Of a DNA stretch of 64,000 nt, positions 45,600 through 57,498 are shown piece after piece. The notes under the pieces were generated by a model. That model worked only from the letters and a program-made list of their open reading frames with translations. It was not told the origin of the DNA and did not search any database. Position 1 is the stretch's first letter. Each line of letters opens with the position of its first letter. The stretch is from Gigaspora margarita. Taxonomy: Eukaryota; Glomeromycota; Glomeromycetes; Diversisporales; Gigasporaceae. Position numbers and translations under genes: made by a program. Location: contig WTPW01000196.1 of assembly GCA_009809945.1 (NCBI GenBank), positions 231,670-295,669 on the forward strand, given 5' to 3'.

Positions 45600-45700
45600 T
45601 ATAATTCTGGTCAAACTTACAAATCATTTGACTATATTTAAAGTTGTTCTGTTATAGATCTGGCCAAATGATTTGCAAATTTGACCAGAATTATTAACAA
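45600..45700. repeat. Palindromic mini-element
   Basis: ATTCTGGTCAAACTTACAAAT and ATTTGCAAATTTGACCAGAAT form an imperfect hairpin of about 90 bases, with weaker symmetry extending outwards to about 45530-45715. Confidence 0.6.
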
Positions 45701-45900
45701 TTTGTTTGGCAGTGCGATGGATTTCATTTTTTTGACTGGTTATTGATTAAATACAAAAATGTAAATAATATGATAATATAACCTCTGTTATTATTATTGA
45801 GAGTTCTTTTATGTGCTTTATAGGAATGTGTGATTCTCAGTATCTGATTAAAAAAATATTGCATGTGGCCAGACTTTTGAGAGGTGCCTAGAATTAAGTC

Positions 45901-46781
45901 ATAATATTGGGGCACAAAAATATTACCTTAGTAACACCCTATTAATTAATATAATTTGTTGCATATGATAATAGTGTACCAGAATAATAATATTCTAATA
46001 GATATTTGTATCATAAAGAAATTGTCTTGTTAAAGTCTTTGTGATTCTTTAATTAGATTTTATTATTTATAATAATGGTAAATCTAATATATATTATGTG
46101 CTTGAGAATATATGATTTTCTTTATTGGATTTCTATATTTATTATAATATTAACTTTATATAAATTTAGTATATAAGATTAATAAGTAAAAAAATAAATT
46201 TTATATTATGATTATATTATAATTACTGTATATATTTGACTAAAAATAAGAGGATCTCTAATATGCTATAGATATGAATATTGTGTGCTTTGTAACCAAG
46301 TTGGACAAAATCTCGTAACAATTTCTATCTAATATTTTCAGGTTAGTTCTTTATTATTAGACTTTTATCAGGAATAGAGTGCATGATTAAGTTACAAGTA
46401 AAAGAGTGTAATTGAATTCAAAGATCTGATTAGATGGTCTTTCATATGATTTAATTGTATTATAGTGCTTTTATTTTGACATTTTTTGTTGTACAATTTA
46501 ATATTTTTGCAAAAAAATTTAAAATCGAATTTGATGTTGTATATTTTAAAAAGGCTTATCATTTAAGCTATTAACCATTTGATTACTGTCCTATATAACT
46601 GCAAGTAAGTAAATATTGTATGAAACTGTGGCTGTGTATAGCTTCAATTTAAGAGTATAAAAAATATAGTATGTTTTATTAGTGAGCATTTAAACTTGTT
46701 TATTTTACGCTATCTTGAGATAGATGTAATAAAAAAAGGTTATGTGCATTAAAGTTCTAGTGATACAGGAGGAATTATCTT
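45901..46781. other. AT-rich intergenic DNA
   Basis: No gene or bounded element was seen. Confidence 0.4.
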
Positions 46782-46789
46782 AGTGAACC

Positions 46790-48254
46790 TAGGGTCTGGA
46801 ATGGGCTGGGTCAGGCCGGGTTTTCATAAGCCTGATAGAATTATCTCCAAGCCCGACCTGAACCAAAACCCGGTTGTACCTAGGCGGGCCGGGCCTGGGT
46901 CGGGCTGACCAGGCTTTATCTAGGCCTGACCCAGCCCGTTGACCCGCATATATAGAACCAATAAGATTGGAAGTAGTTGTTAAATCTAGGACACACTGAT
47001 AAAAAATCAGCTGAATGACTTTTCGACCAATTCAATTAAGTTTGCACGCAGATATGTGGCTTGTCATTATAATGATTTACTCTATTTAATTTACTTTATT
47101 CATAAGTATAATGATAACAATAAAGAATTTTTAATGCCAAAGTATTTTAAAATAAGTTATTTGGAATAGCGTCTCATGACGATCCCGTATGCATTAGTGC
47201 TAGGGAAAATAAGTTATTCGTTTGATGAATAAAATTTATTATTTAAAAAAAAAATACAAATAAATAGATACTATTATACTATGTATACCAACAACTTATC
47301 CATCATACTACGTACATTTGGAATCTAAAGTCCTGAATCAAACTACCATGTTACATTCCAAATCTAACTGCTATATATCCCAAATGCCAACTATCATACT
47401 ATGTACAGTTTATTACAAATTTAACTACCGTGCTATGTTTAGTTCTAATATCCTAAATCTAACTACAATGCTACATCCAGCCAATATCCCAAATCTCCTG
47501 AATATAGTTATTATGCTATATTTAGTTCTAACATCCTGAATCTAACTACTATCTATGTCCAGTTTTAACATCCCAACTGTACTATTTAATTACCATGCTT
47601 CATCCAGTTTTAACTACTGTACTACATCTGGTTCTATTTACTATGCTATTCTGAATCTAACTACTCCACAAATTAAAGTGTCAAAAGCAAAAATCCCTAC
47701 TGATTACACCAGTAAAGGCACTAACAAACAGCAACTCAGTGATGATGACAACTCCACAGTGGGCTCTTCAAATGAAAAGTACCCAGTGAAGGCACACTCA
47801 TAGAGGCTTGATTGCGAGACACATCTGCAGCAGGGTTGATATGGATACTGTGGAGAATAATTAGAATAGAAAGAATCACCAACTCTTTGTCCATTATTTG
47901 TCATAGTAGCAGTATTGTTGACTAATACCGATACAAATGTCAATTAGTAATAAAAAAAAAGATCAAAAAACTACTTTATCAATCTGTGTAACTGGTATTA
48001 CTGGTATTACGTACGTTATTATTGTTTTGCAATACTGTATTACATAGATAAATACATCTAAGCTATAAAATTTAACGGGCCTATCGGGTACCCGTGGGCT
48101 TTTTTGTAAAGCCCGACCTGACCTGGTATTTTAGCGGGCTTAGCCTGAGCCCAAACTGTGATAATTACGGGCCTAAAAATGTGGGCCCAACTCAGACTTT
48201 GACAGTACCAGGTCGGGTTCGGGCCCGGGTAGCCCGGCCTGATTGCAGACCCTA
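46790..48254. mobile_element. hAT element with GC-rich ends and internal minisatellite, copy 2
   Basis: The ends are TAGGGTCTGGAATGGGC and the complement of CTGATTGCAGACCCTA, flanked by a perfect 8-bp duplication AGTGAACC (46782-46789 and 48255-48262). GGGC/GCCC-packed ends (about 46790-46960 and 48070-48254) stand out from the AT-rich surroundings. The minisatellite at 47320-47650 uses the same unit as the 26524-28387 copy. No transposase. Confidence 0.85.
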
Positions 48255-48262
48255 AGTGAACC

Positions 48263-49482
48263 CAAGTTATGATTATGGTTATAGCAAAACCAAATATCAT
48301 ATGAATCCCAATTAATATATCTATCAATATAATTATATAGCCATACTTATATTTATCAAGCAAACTTTTATAATAGTTTTTTTCTTGTTATTTTCTGTAT
48401 GTTCTTTTGTAATAACAAAAACTCATTTAAAACTCAATTAGCCAACCATGACTTGTAAAGCAGGATCATAAATTGCACAATAACATTGATATTGGATTAT
48501 GCATTAATAAATATTAACATTGGACAAAGCTAGTTAAATATTATTACTTAATATTACTTAACTTAATATTGCAATAAGTAATTATAAGTAATTTCACAAT
48601 AACTTTATTCTTTAGCAAAATTTTTCATTCAATCTCAATATTAATCTCTTGATTCTGACTATTATCATGTGTTTTATATAATATGTAATAAGTAATTGAA
48701 TTTATTAAGTGATAATTCATAGAACATTATTATTATTAAATTACTTTGCCTATCCATAATAAACATCACCAAAGCATATTAAATAATTGGCTGAAATGTG
48801 CTGCTGCATAGCACATGTCAGCCAATTATTTACTCCAAATGAACAAATTTCATGTTGCATGACCAATTTCTAATTAATTATTATTATTTAGTTTTTAATA
48901 ATCATCAATTAAAAAAGTGTTTGAATTATCTGACTGAGCTATAGTTATTCATAATTTATGTTCCTGGTTTTGCATGATAGCATCATGCAGCTACTTATTA
49001 AATAATATATTATTGGGAGTATGTTAAAATCAGATGATTTTTTAGAGCAGAGAGAGTAAAAAGTTGAATTTATATATAAGAAACATGATTATTTATATAT
49101 TAAAAGAAGGTGAGAGAGTAGGCCTCTGATAAAAATAATCAGGTAATTATATAGTTATAAATTATACAAAAAGAAATATGTAGCAATTGTTAAGTAAATA
49201 TATAGTCATAGTTAGTCATTAAAACATATATAAAGTAAGAAGATTATACAAATCAGGGATAGAACAATTTTGCATATTGCTTGACCCAAATTTATATTCT
49301 TGTAAACTAAAATCATATTGACTAAGTATTTATTGATACTAAGTATTTAGTGATAATAATAAATAAAGAACTTTGCTTGCATAATTAATCTAGTTGTCAC
49401 GATATTCTGTGCTAGTGTGCACTATTAGCCAATATTCTACTAAAATATTAGAACAACTCTATTGTAACAAAGATTATTATAT
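48263..49482. other. AT-rich DNA with a short palindrome
   Basis: A 50-base near-perfect palindrome (AATAATTGGCTGAAATGTGCT and complement) lies at about 48783-48832. About 48955-49005 is a fragment of the GTTCCTGGTTT repeat also seen near 7850. No gene. Confidence 0.5.
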
Positions 49483-49806
49483 TTGGTATTAGCAGAAAAC
49501 ATCAAGTTATTATTAGTAATACTTCAAAAAACTACAAGAACTATTGCAAAGATAAGCCAGGATAACAAAAATCAGATACCAGATGATGTACCTATAAATT
49601 TTGTCCACCTTTTTAGCAGTTTCCGGTTAATTAGGTATATAAACCAAATATTGGCTAGTATATCAGAAAAACAAGCAACAACTAATACTATATATACAAA
49701 TCAACCTATACTTATAGATCCTAATAAAGATGTAGAACTATTAAATAGTTTTATAGTACAGCTGCCAACCTTTTGTAATAGAGAAAAAGAAAATCTAATA
49801 ATATAG
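49483..49806 (+). CDS. Unidentified open frame, 107 residues, doubtful
   Basis: This frame is more protein-like than its neighbours (mixed composition, e.g. IPDDVPINFVHLF and NQPILIDPNKDVELLNSF). It opens without an ATG at the given start and has TAG as its stop, after which similar-looking sequence continues in frame. I do not recognise a family. It is more likely a fragment of a decayed element than a gene. Confidence 0.2.
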   Translation: MVLAENIKLLLVILQKTTRTIAKISQDNKNQIPDDVPINFVHLFSSFRLIRYINQILASISEKQATTNTIYTNQPILIDPNKDVELLNSFIVQLPTFCNREKENLII

Positions 49807-49919
49807 TTGCTACAAGTTGAACTTTTCTTCAAAGTTAAAAAAAATTAAAAAAGAAGAAAAATTACTATATATAATTACAGAATTAAAGAATGCAGCATTG
49901 TAGTAGTATTTAAACCAAA

Positions 49920-52555
49920 TAGTGCCTCTACAAACTGGACTCAAACTGGGCATTAATCAAGTTTATGTCTGGTTTGATTTTTAGTCTGGACTTGAACTTT
50001 TATATTTAGACTTTTTAGTCAAACGTGAGTTTGGTTCAGGTCTGATCTATAGTCTGCAAACTCCTGATTCTGAATATAATTTTATTTATTTTTTTTGTGC
50101 TGAACTAGTTTCTTTAGTGCTTGAAGTTAGAATTAATTAGTAAAATTTTGTGAATCATAATATTTTATAGAATTTTATTAATAAAATTCTATAAAATATT
50201 ATAATTCACAAATTTTTATTAATTAATTCTAACTTGCATAAAGTCAACTTGTCCAGTATCTAAACATACATTAAATTAGCAAAATGTTTTTATCTTACTT
50301 GAATTTAGAAATTAGATATATAATTTTTAATTTTTAATCAAAAAAGTCAAATTTAAGCAACTTTTCTCCAAACTTCAATTAAAATAAAACCAACTCTACT
50401 TATTTAATATATTTTTAGTTACTGAACAAGTTAACTTAGTACATTAAGTTAGAATTAATTAGTAAAATTTTGTGATTAATAAAACTTAATAGAATTTTAT
50501 TAATAAATTCTATAAAATCTTATGATTTACAAAAATTTACTAATTAATTCTAACTTCATGCACTAAGTAAACTTGTCCAGCACTTAAAATTACATTAAAT
50601 TAGTAGTGTTGTTTTTGAAATTTAGAAAAAAGATTCTTAAATTTGACTTATTTGATCAAAAATCAAAACTGTATCTATTCTTCAAAATTTTAAGTAAAAT
50701 AAAAAAATTCTGCCAATTTAATATATTTTTAGCTGATAAACAAGTTTACTTAGTGCATAAAGTTAGAATAAATTAGTGAAATCTTGTAAATTCTATTAAT
50801 AAAATTCTATAAAACTTATGATTCACTAGATTCACTATTAATTCTAACTTAATGCACTAAATAAACTTATTTAGCACCTAAAAATATATTAAATAAGCAG
50901 AATTATTTTTATTTTACTTGAAATTTGAAGAAAAATGCTTAAATTTGACTTTTTTGATCAAAATTCCAAATTATGCATCAATTTTTTAAACTTTAAGTAA
51001 ATAAAAAAATTCTGCTGATTTCATTTTTGGGTGCTGAATAAGTTTACTTAGTATATAAGGTTAGAATTAATTAATAAAAATTTTTGAATTATAAGATTTT
51101 ATAGAATTTTTTTTAAATATTTAGGGGAACCCAGGTGTAGCACCTGCCCAAACTTTATTAATACTTAAGTGAATTGACATATGGTAGTGCCATAAATACA
51201 TACATATTATATACAAGTATTGAGACTAGGACTTTATGTCAGACAACCATTTATTCATGGCTAAAACCCACTAGAGCCTTCTGTATTCCTATTATACAGC
51301 TGACTTGGTTTTTGTACATCCTTTACTAATTGCTAATTAATATTCACATGTTCACCACTTTACCTACATTACCTAATATAATCTTTCAATTTGGTGTGTG
51401 TTGCCAGGTGGGCACTTTATGCTTCCAATTTGGTGTACCTGAAGAGTATTCTCAAGTTTCTACTAGCATACTTTCCAGGCATTCATATCTCAAGCCATGC
51501 AGCTGCTCCTACCACATTGGGTAAGTATCTCAAGCCTGCATACTGCCACAACTAGCTGGTTTCCTGTGACTTCAGAACCCAGAACTTAATGTCTCAATTC
51601 AGTAATGTGCTAACGACTGTACTTTCCTATATGGTGATGAGATATCTGGGCATGTATTACAAGTGCTTCTAGTGCCAAATATAATTGGATAGCATCTTGA
51701 GGCTCAGGAGTTCCAGATGCATCATTGTTTCATAATAATTCTTAGCAGTTGTAGCCCCCAGTTACCACTGCATGCACTTGTACCAGCTATATCTGTATTG
51801 GTGGTCCCAGATCCTCGTAACATCTGAAGACTCCTATATGGGTATGCCCAGAGCTCTGTTGGGTCTTGATATGTACATGCCTCCATGCTTCAACTTCTTA
51901 TTGGTTAACAACTTCTGTACAGTGCCAGAGGTGTTCCAATTTTGGTAAGGACAATTTTTTACCACAGGTCCCTTTGCGTTCACCACTTTTCTCACTACTC
52001 CAATTCTAGTTACCACCCAGTCATCCTCCAATCAAGATCCCTAATACTGCATTAGGGTTGTTTGTGCTACCTGTGCCTATGAGGATTTATATGCACAACC
52101 TTTGTGTAATTAGAACCTTCTGTAACTGCTATTACACATAGTGCCAACTTCTCCACAATGGACTCCTTCCAGAAATTCCTAATCCAAAGTTGTACTAACT
52201 TGAACTTTCCATGGTGAGTATATTCAAGTATTCATAGAACTGCCTCTACTAGGACTTGAACCCGAAACCTGCTCATGAAGGGTTGGGTGCCTAACAACTA
52301 GGCCGCGGGATCCCAACCCATTTTATAGAATTTTATTAAAATAAAATTCTATAAAATCTTATAATTCATAAAATTTTACTAATTAATTCTAACTACATGT
52401 ACTAAGTAAACTTCTTCATACATATACAGTAAGTATATTCGAACCCAGGCCAGTCTGCAGATTTCGGACCAGACCCAGTCCGAGTTCATAACTGAAATTA
52501 GTAAAATTTTAAATCTGGGTCTGAACTGGACCTAGGATAAACCCAATTTTTTATT
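49920..52555. mobile_element. Second copy of the palindrome-array element, interrupted by a SINE
   Basis: The left end TAGTGCCTCTACAAACTGG fits a hAT terminus and matches the inward-read right end at 22499. GGTCTG/CAGACC-rich ends (49930-50060 and 52440-52550) flank an array of AT palindromes (50095-51110 and 52321-52430), as in 21250-22499. The SINE at 51111-52320 splits one palindrome unit. Confidence 0.65.
51111..52320 (-). mobile_element. 1.2-kb tRNA-headed SINE-like retroelement
   Basis: On the minus strand it begins near 52320 with a tRNA-like head: A-box-like GCGGCCTAGTTGTTAG (52291-52306) and an exact B box GGTTCAAGTCC (52252-52262). It ends in CCCCTAAATATTTAAAA at 51111. A perfect 14-bp duplication TTTTATAGAATTTT flanks it (51097-51110 and 52321-52334). 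The body is unusually long for a SINE and carries no conserved open frame. Pol III transcription and LINE-driven insertion are inferred. Confidence 0.82.
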
Positions 52556-52700
52556 ACTTCATATATTTACATAGAGAACATAATTTTCAAACTTAATGTT
52601 CTCAAAAAATTTTATTAGAGAACATTTTAATTTTTGTAAATGTTCTCAAATTAAAAGTGTTGTTCTCATGAGAACATGAGAAATAAGATATTCAACACTG
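52548..52700. repeat. Right-end fragment of the TGTTCTCA hAT-like family
   Basis: TTTTTTATTACTTCATATATTTACATAGAGAACAT through GTTCTCATGAGAACATGAGAA matches 37640-37780 closely. The left part of the element is missing. Confidence 0.75.
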
Positions 52701-53260
52701 ATAGCTAATCACATAAAAGTCCTAATACAGTCTAGAACATCTAAAAATAAATGTATGTTGTGCAATTAATACATAACTCTACGTAATAATTTGGTGCAAC
52801 TATATCGATATGCAATATAATTTTCTTGCGTCAAACCGTCAAATTGCAATAACTTATTTGTAAAGCAATGTGAAAAATCAAGTGTTCATCAGATGTTACT
52901 CAAATAGCCAGCAATGATACCCAATTGTATTAGAAGATATTAATTTACAGAAATTTTCACATAATTTTCTAAACGAAATTGTTAATGTAATGTTATCATT
53001 ATAATGAAGAATGGATGAATGGCAAAGACTCTAATTTAATTCTTGATTCATTAGAACAATTTTTAATTAAGAAAAAGCAAAATCCAGAAAATTTTATTAA
53101 TTTTTGCTTAGATAACCCAATAAACTCTATAGTTCAAATCATTCTTGCAGTTGTTATCGTTATGGAAATGGGTTGAAGCGAATGAACGTAAGGATTCAAT
53201 TATTATCAACACATGATTTGTGAAATTTTTAAGTTGGTAACGATTCAATAATCCAATGTC
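52701..53260. other. AT-rich DNA before locus B
   Basis: No gene seen. Similarity to locus A starts at about 53276. Confidence 0.4.
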
Positions 53261-53582
53261 TTACAACCTAAAATTCATGGTATCAAATCTTAACATTAAT
53301 TCCATGGTACTGTTCAGTGCAATGTGTTTAGATTGTGCATTAGTAATGAAATTTGAGTCATTTAAGCTATTAATTAATAATGTTAGGATAGTTGTAATTG
53401 TAATCCTGTTAGTATAACTTCTATTATTTTCATAATGATTAAGTTCTGAGTTTTTTTTTAGAATTTTATACAAAAATGTATAGCGTAAAAATCTTCATTT
53501 CTAAATCAGAACAATAATAAAAATTATAAAACAATAAAATCATAAAAAATCATAAAAATTGTTGAAATAATTAAGACTATAA

Positions 53583-53960
53583 TTACTGTATAATTAATCT
53601 AAACATATCATCGACTGTATTTGTAAAATTTATATAATCATCATATGCTTGACTAATGTCTTCATATCTAAGCTCTATTATATTCTCCAAACGATCAAGA
53701 AAAAAAGAAGCCACCATTTTTGTGCTAAAAAGATCAATATACTTGTCATCACTTTCCAAAATATTACTAATGCAGCGATACAATAAAAATTCTTAAAATG
53801 TTTGACCATATTACTCATATCTTCACTCCAATTATCATTATATCTTGTAGACCATGTCAAATACCATAAAAACGTTTGATGAATGTTGTTGCCAACAAAA
53901 AACTCATAATCACCGTCGATCATTTCTTGGATACTGTGGATGAATCAGTGATGACAAAAA
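53583..53960 (-). pseudogene. Unidentified protein relic, copy B
   Basis: Two overlapping minus-strand frames carry the same protein pieces as 11090-11420: MIDGDYEFFVGNN, IHQTFLWYLTWSTRYNDNWS, then in another frame SNILESDDKYIDLF and LENIIELRYEDISQAYDDYI. A frameshift lies near 53785. The family is not recognised. Confidence 0.5.
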
Positions 53961-55086
53961 AATGTCAATTCATTGTATAGCCTTTCATCATTAGGATACC
54001 GTTAAATATCCTTAATTTTCTGAATAATGGATATAGATTGCTCCAAAAAAGGTTTATAATTTTTTGAGATCTTTTTTTTCTAAAATATCTATTATAAAAC
54101 TTATCGTCATAAAATTTACCAATAAATATTCATTATCAGAACTTAAAGATAATTGGGTTATTTCCATCTTAAAGAAACAAATCATGAAAATTTTATTTAC
54201 TAGATAAACGATCGCATCAACGTTTAAATATTATCATATTTGAAAGGATATATTTTCATACTTCAACTTAAAAGGCTATTATTACTTTTTTTCGCAATTA
54301 TTAACATTTATGGTGCGTAATGTGTCATTAATATATATTGTTTATTAAATTTTAAAAGTTTATTTGCACCAACATTTAAATATTATCCTTATCCTATTAT
54401 ATTTAAAAGTATAAATTTCATACAACGATCATTATTACTTTATTTCGCCTCCCAAGACAACTAGTTTATGTTTATGTTGCATAATTCATATGAATCGCCA
54501 GAGTATTAGTATAGGTGTATCTCGCTACCATTTTATATAGTTAATCGGTTACATCCCATATATGTAACATCGATTAATATGGAAGGAGATAGCAAGTGCC
54601 ATATTTGTCCAAAGTTTGAGAATTTTGACGTTCTATAGCCGTCATTGATCACCAAACCAAAGATTAATCATCATACAAATTCCTCGGTACTGTACAAAAT
54701 ATTCTACCTTTGTCCCTATTTCATTGCAAACTCTTAGGTTTGAAAAAGCTACACCGGTTAATCCATGATTAATCCGATTATCCTTTTTAGCAACCACTCT
54801 TAAATCTATAACCTCTCAAATTTTTTTGCTGTATTCAATATAAACTGGTGTTCACTTAGTTCACTTACTATTGTTCAACTCAGAATCATTATTTTGAACA
54901 ATTTTTTATTCAAAACCAAAAACATAAAAAAATTATCAAGTACCACAAAAGGCCTTAACAGGGCAATAAAAACACAATTTTGAGCCTGGCGAGCATGGCA
55001 TCATCATTATTTGATATATATTATAAAGAATTAACTATTCTAATAAAAGAGAAAGACTGCATGAACAACACTAACAAAAAAAAACA

Positions 55087-56175
55087 TTAAAGACTAAACA
55101 AGGTTAACAATTTGGAGGAAGTGAGTTCAGTGGCAAAGACATTGAATTCAGTAGGTAAAAGACGATGGGCTTGGCATCGCTGAGTAGGAATTACAATGGC
55201 TTCTTCATCCTTGATGGTGGTCCATTGCTCATCAAAGGTGACCTTGATGACCATATCCAAAGCATTCGGGTTGATGATCGAAGAGGACAAGAGATACAAC
55301 TTGTAATTGGTTTTGTAAGCGACATCAAATTTAAGATGTAACAAGGCAGCATCCTTGCCCAAGGGAGACTTGAGTTTATGGTACACAATATTGTCGTATT
55401 GATCGATGAAACCAAAGGTACCTGTGCCAGCTGTCGCACTACCAAGAAGAGTGAACCAGATACCCTTAGGACCACTGATCATGCCAACGGGGGTCGTACC
55501 AGCACTGGCTGCGACATCGATTTGGATGGTTTTGCCAGTTGCAGGGTTGATTTTCATGATTTTGCTAGACGTATCTTCACTAGAATAGAACATCTTGTTG
55601 ATGGGGTGTTGGGCAACAAAAATAGGATGGATGACACCTTTGTAAAGGCTGTAATAGGTGGGATACCTATGGTTGATGCGCAACACGTGATAACTTTCCT
55701 TGAGACTGACCCAGAGATCGTTTTCATATTCACCAATGTAATGAGGACCTTTGCCGGGATGGGGTACATCGATTTCCTTGATCACCTTGGGAGTATTCGT
55801 AACCGACGCCACCCCAGGATCAATCAACACCAATTTGTTGTCCCCTTCTAATGTGAGCCACACCATGCCAGGGTACTGGGTGGAGAGGTCCAAACCATGT
55901 AAAGTAGAGTTGGGATTTGCAATTTGGAAGCTTGCCATCTGCTGCCCGATGCCATATTTATCGACTTGAATTTTCACCAAGACACTGTTCGACAATTGTG
56001 AAATAAGGACGATATCTCCCACTTTAACCAGTTCGTGTGTTTGTTCAGCATGAGGCAGTTGATTTTCGACAATACGAGGCAAGCCCACAGGATTTACCGG
56101 TGTGATAGTGACCTTGCCCACAATCGAATAAATAAACAGTACTGCAATCAAGCAAGGAATCAACATCATCATCAT
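55087..56175 (-). CDS. Secreted streptogramin-lyase-like beta-propeller protein, third paralogue
   Basis: This intronless gene encodes 362 residues. Residues 1-19 (MMMMLIPCLIAVLFIYSIV) form a signal peptide. The same propeller blocks are present (GMVWLTLEGDNKLVLIDP, GPHYIGEYENDLWVS, GMISGPKGIWFTLL). By hand count there are about 29 basic and 30 acidic residues, like the 15442 protein. It is mosaic: Lys-rich positions through the middle follow the 15442 protein, while EQTHEL, VLISQLS, FDEQW, RLLPTEF and the final FSL follow the 12.5-kb protein. Its promoter matches that of the 15442 gene and its 3' flank that of the 12.5-kb gene. No second propeller gene lies on the far side of its upstream region. 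Confidence 0.85.
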   Translation of the reverse strand: MMMMLIPCLIAVLFIYSIVGKVTITPVNPVGLPRIVENQLPHAEQTHELVKVGDIVLISQLSNSVLVKIQVDKYGIGQQMASFQIANPNSTLHGLDLSTQYPGMVWLTLEGDNKLVLIDPGVASVTNTPKVIKEIDVPHPGKGPHYIGEYENDLWVSLKESYHVLRINHRYPTYYSLYKGVIHPIFVAQHPINKMFYSSEDTSSKIMKINPATGKTIQIDVAASAGTTPVGMISGPKGIWFTLLGSATAGTGTFGFIDQYDNIVYHKLKSPLGKDAALLHLKFDVAYKTNYKLYLLSSSIINPNALDMVIKVTFDEQWTTIKDEEAIVIPTQRCQAHRLLPTEFNVFATELTSSKLLTLFSL

Positions 56176-56186
56176 GGTAGGTGTAG

Positions 56187-56365
56187 TGAAGAAAAGGCAA
56201 GGAAAAAAGATTTAATAACAAATTGTAAGAGTAATGAAGAAAAGACAAGGAAAAAAAGATTTAAAATTAAAAAATTATAAGGTAATGAAGAAAAGACAAG
56301 GAAAAAAGATTTAAAATAAAAAAAATTGTAAGAGTAATGAAGAAAAGGCAAGTAAAAAATTGACC
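56187..56365 (-). repeat. 5'UTR with nearly four tandem units
   Basis: A roughly 50-base unit (on the plus strand AGTAATGAAGAAAAGACAAG...GATTTAAAAT...AATTGTA) repeats at about 56187, 56230, 56282 and 56333. The 15442 gene has two and the 12.5-kb gene one. The ATG of the original unit is replaced by ATT in the extra ones. Confidence 0.8.
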
Positions 56366-56394
56366 TTTTATAATCTTTGAGTACTGTTCTATGG
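56362..56394 (-). promoter_or_regulatory. Core promoter of the third propeller gene
   Basis: The complement reads TATAAAAGGTC (56362-56372), preceded by CCATAGAACAGTACTCAAAG. This arrangement is shared with the 15442 gene only. The TATA lies about 190 bases from the ATG because of the 5'UTR repeats. Confidence 0.68.
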
Positions 56395-57498
56395 ATTTTG
56401 ACAGATCGCTTTTAGTGTCACGTGATATTTGGAAAACGAACAAAAAATTTCGGTTATATTTGGATCGGGCATAAGGTAGAGTTAGAAAGGGCAGTATTGT
56501 AGTAAGAATGCACGAGAAAATTTTTTTGTTAAGGTTTTAAAGGTGGTTTACTAAACAAATTTGAATGTTTTGAACTTTTTACGTTATACATGATCCAGAT
56601 TTTTAATTGGTTGATGTACGTCGGAAAATCATGTGACAATATAATCGATCCTACGTCCTGGCGTTGTTCTGTGCTATGGACTAGGGTTGCACGGTGACTC
56701 AGGGCATGCCCCGGGCAACCTTTATTTATCTGTGCCAGTAATACAAAACAAGAAAGGAAATCTGTAGAAAGTTAACAAAGCGAAGTAAGATTTTGGAAAG
56801 ACTTAGCCATGTTGGTGAATCAAAATATTTTGCGTGTAGCTATTAAGCACAGCATGTGGCTTATATAAAAAATGTACAAAAGTAAAGTGTCCAGGATTAT
56901 GATGCAGCATAATATGCGCATAATTTGCGAGTTTTTCTATATGAAATCACATAATCCGCTCAATTTCATGCAGCATGTGAACAAAAATTGTTTGAAAAGC
57001 ATTGCGTCACATGTTTGCAATTTTTTTTTGAGTGATGCCGGTATGTGACATTTGGGCGGAGATAGCTTTATTAAACTAACAATGGGTTAGATTGGTAAAT
57101 TGAAAAATAACTGGCCAGGATTGCGCTGGGAGTCGCCGTAGGAATGCAATCCGGTGGTTTCCCGCTTTGCCGGCTGTGAGCAGAGAATACATGAGAGATG
57201 CAGGTGGAAAATGGTAGGGACACGTGGTTGTCCAAAGGGTGGGATGAGTGGGTTGAGAGAAATGTCTGTTTGGGGTAACTATACCAAGGTTCACACATCT
57301 TCTTTCATGTTTATTCTATTGTTTATTTGTTTTTTATTTAGGGCGTAAGGCTATGCTTCACTTGGCGCTGTTGGCACATGTCATGGCATGATCTTTGTCT
57401 CCAGTTTCCTTTTGTGAATTTGTGACCCCGGCCTAGATCGGTGGTTCTGTAGCCCACTTGCTTTTCGATCACGTGATCTACTATCACACCGCATGGTT

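Larger units (their letters stand above)
53276..56375. repeat. Locus B segment, direct copy of 10726-13740
   Basis: It carries the BED-linked relic (truncated just before the finger), the unidentified protein relic, the shared 3' flank and the third propeller gene, all in the same order and orientation as at locus A. Confidence 0.85.

Noticed and set aside
57071..57348. Open frames of 64-75 residues in the GC-richer interior of the 2.7-kb hAT element
   Set aside because: Three overlapping frames on both strands, none with a recognisable motif; probably chance in GC-richer DNA.
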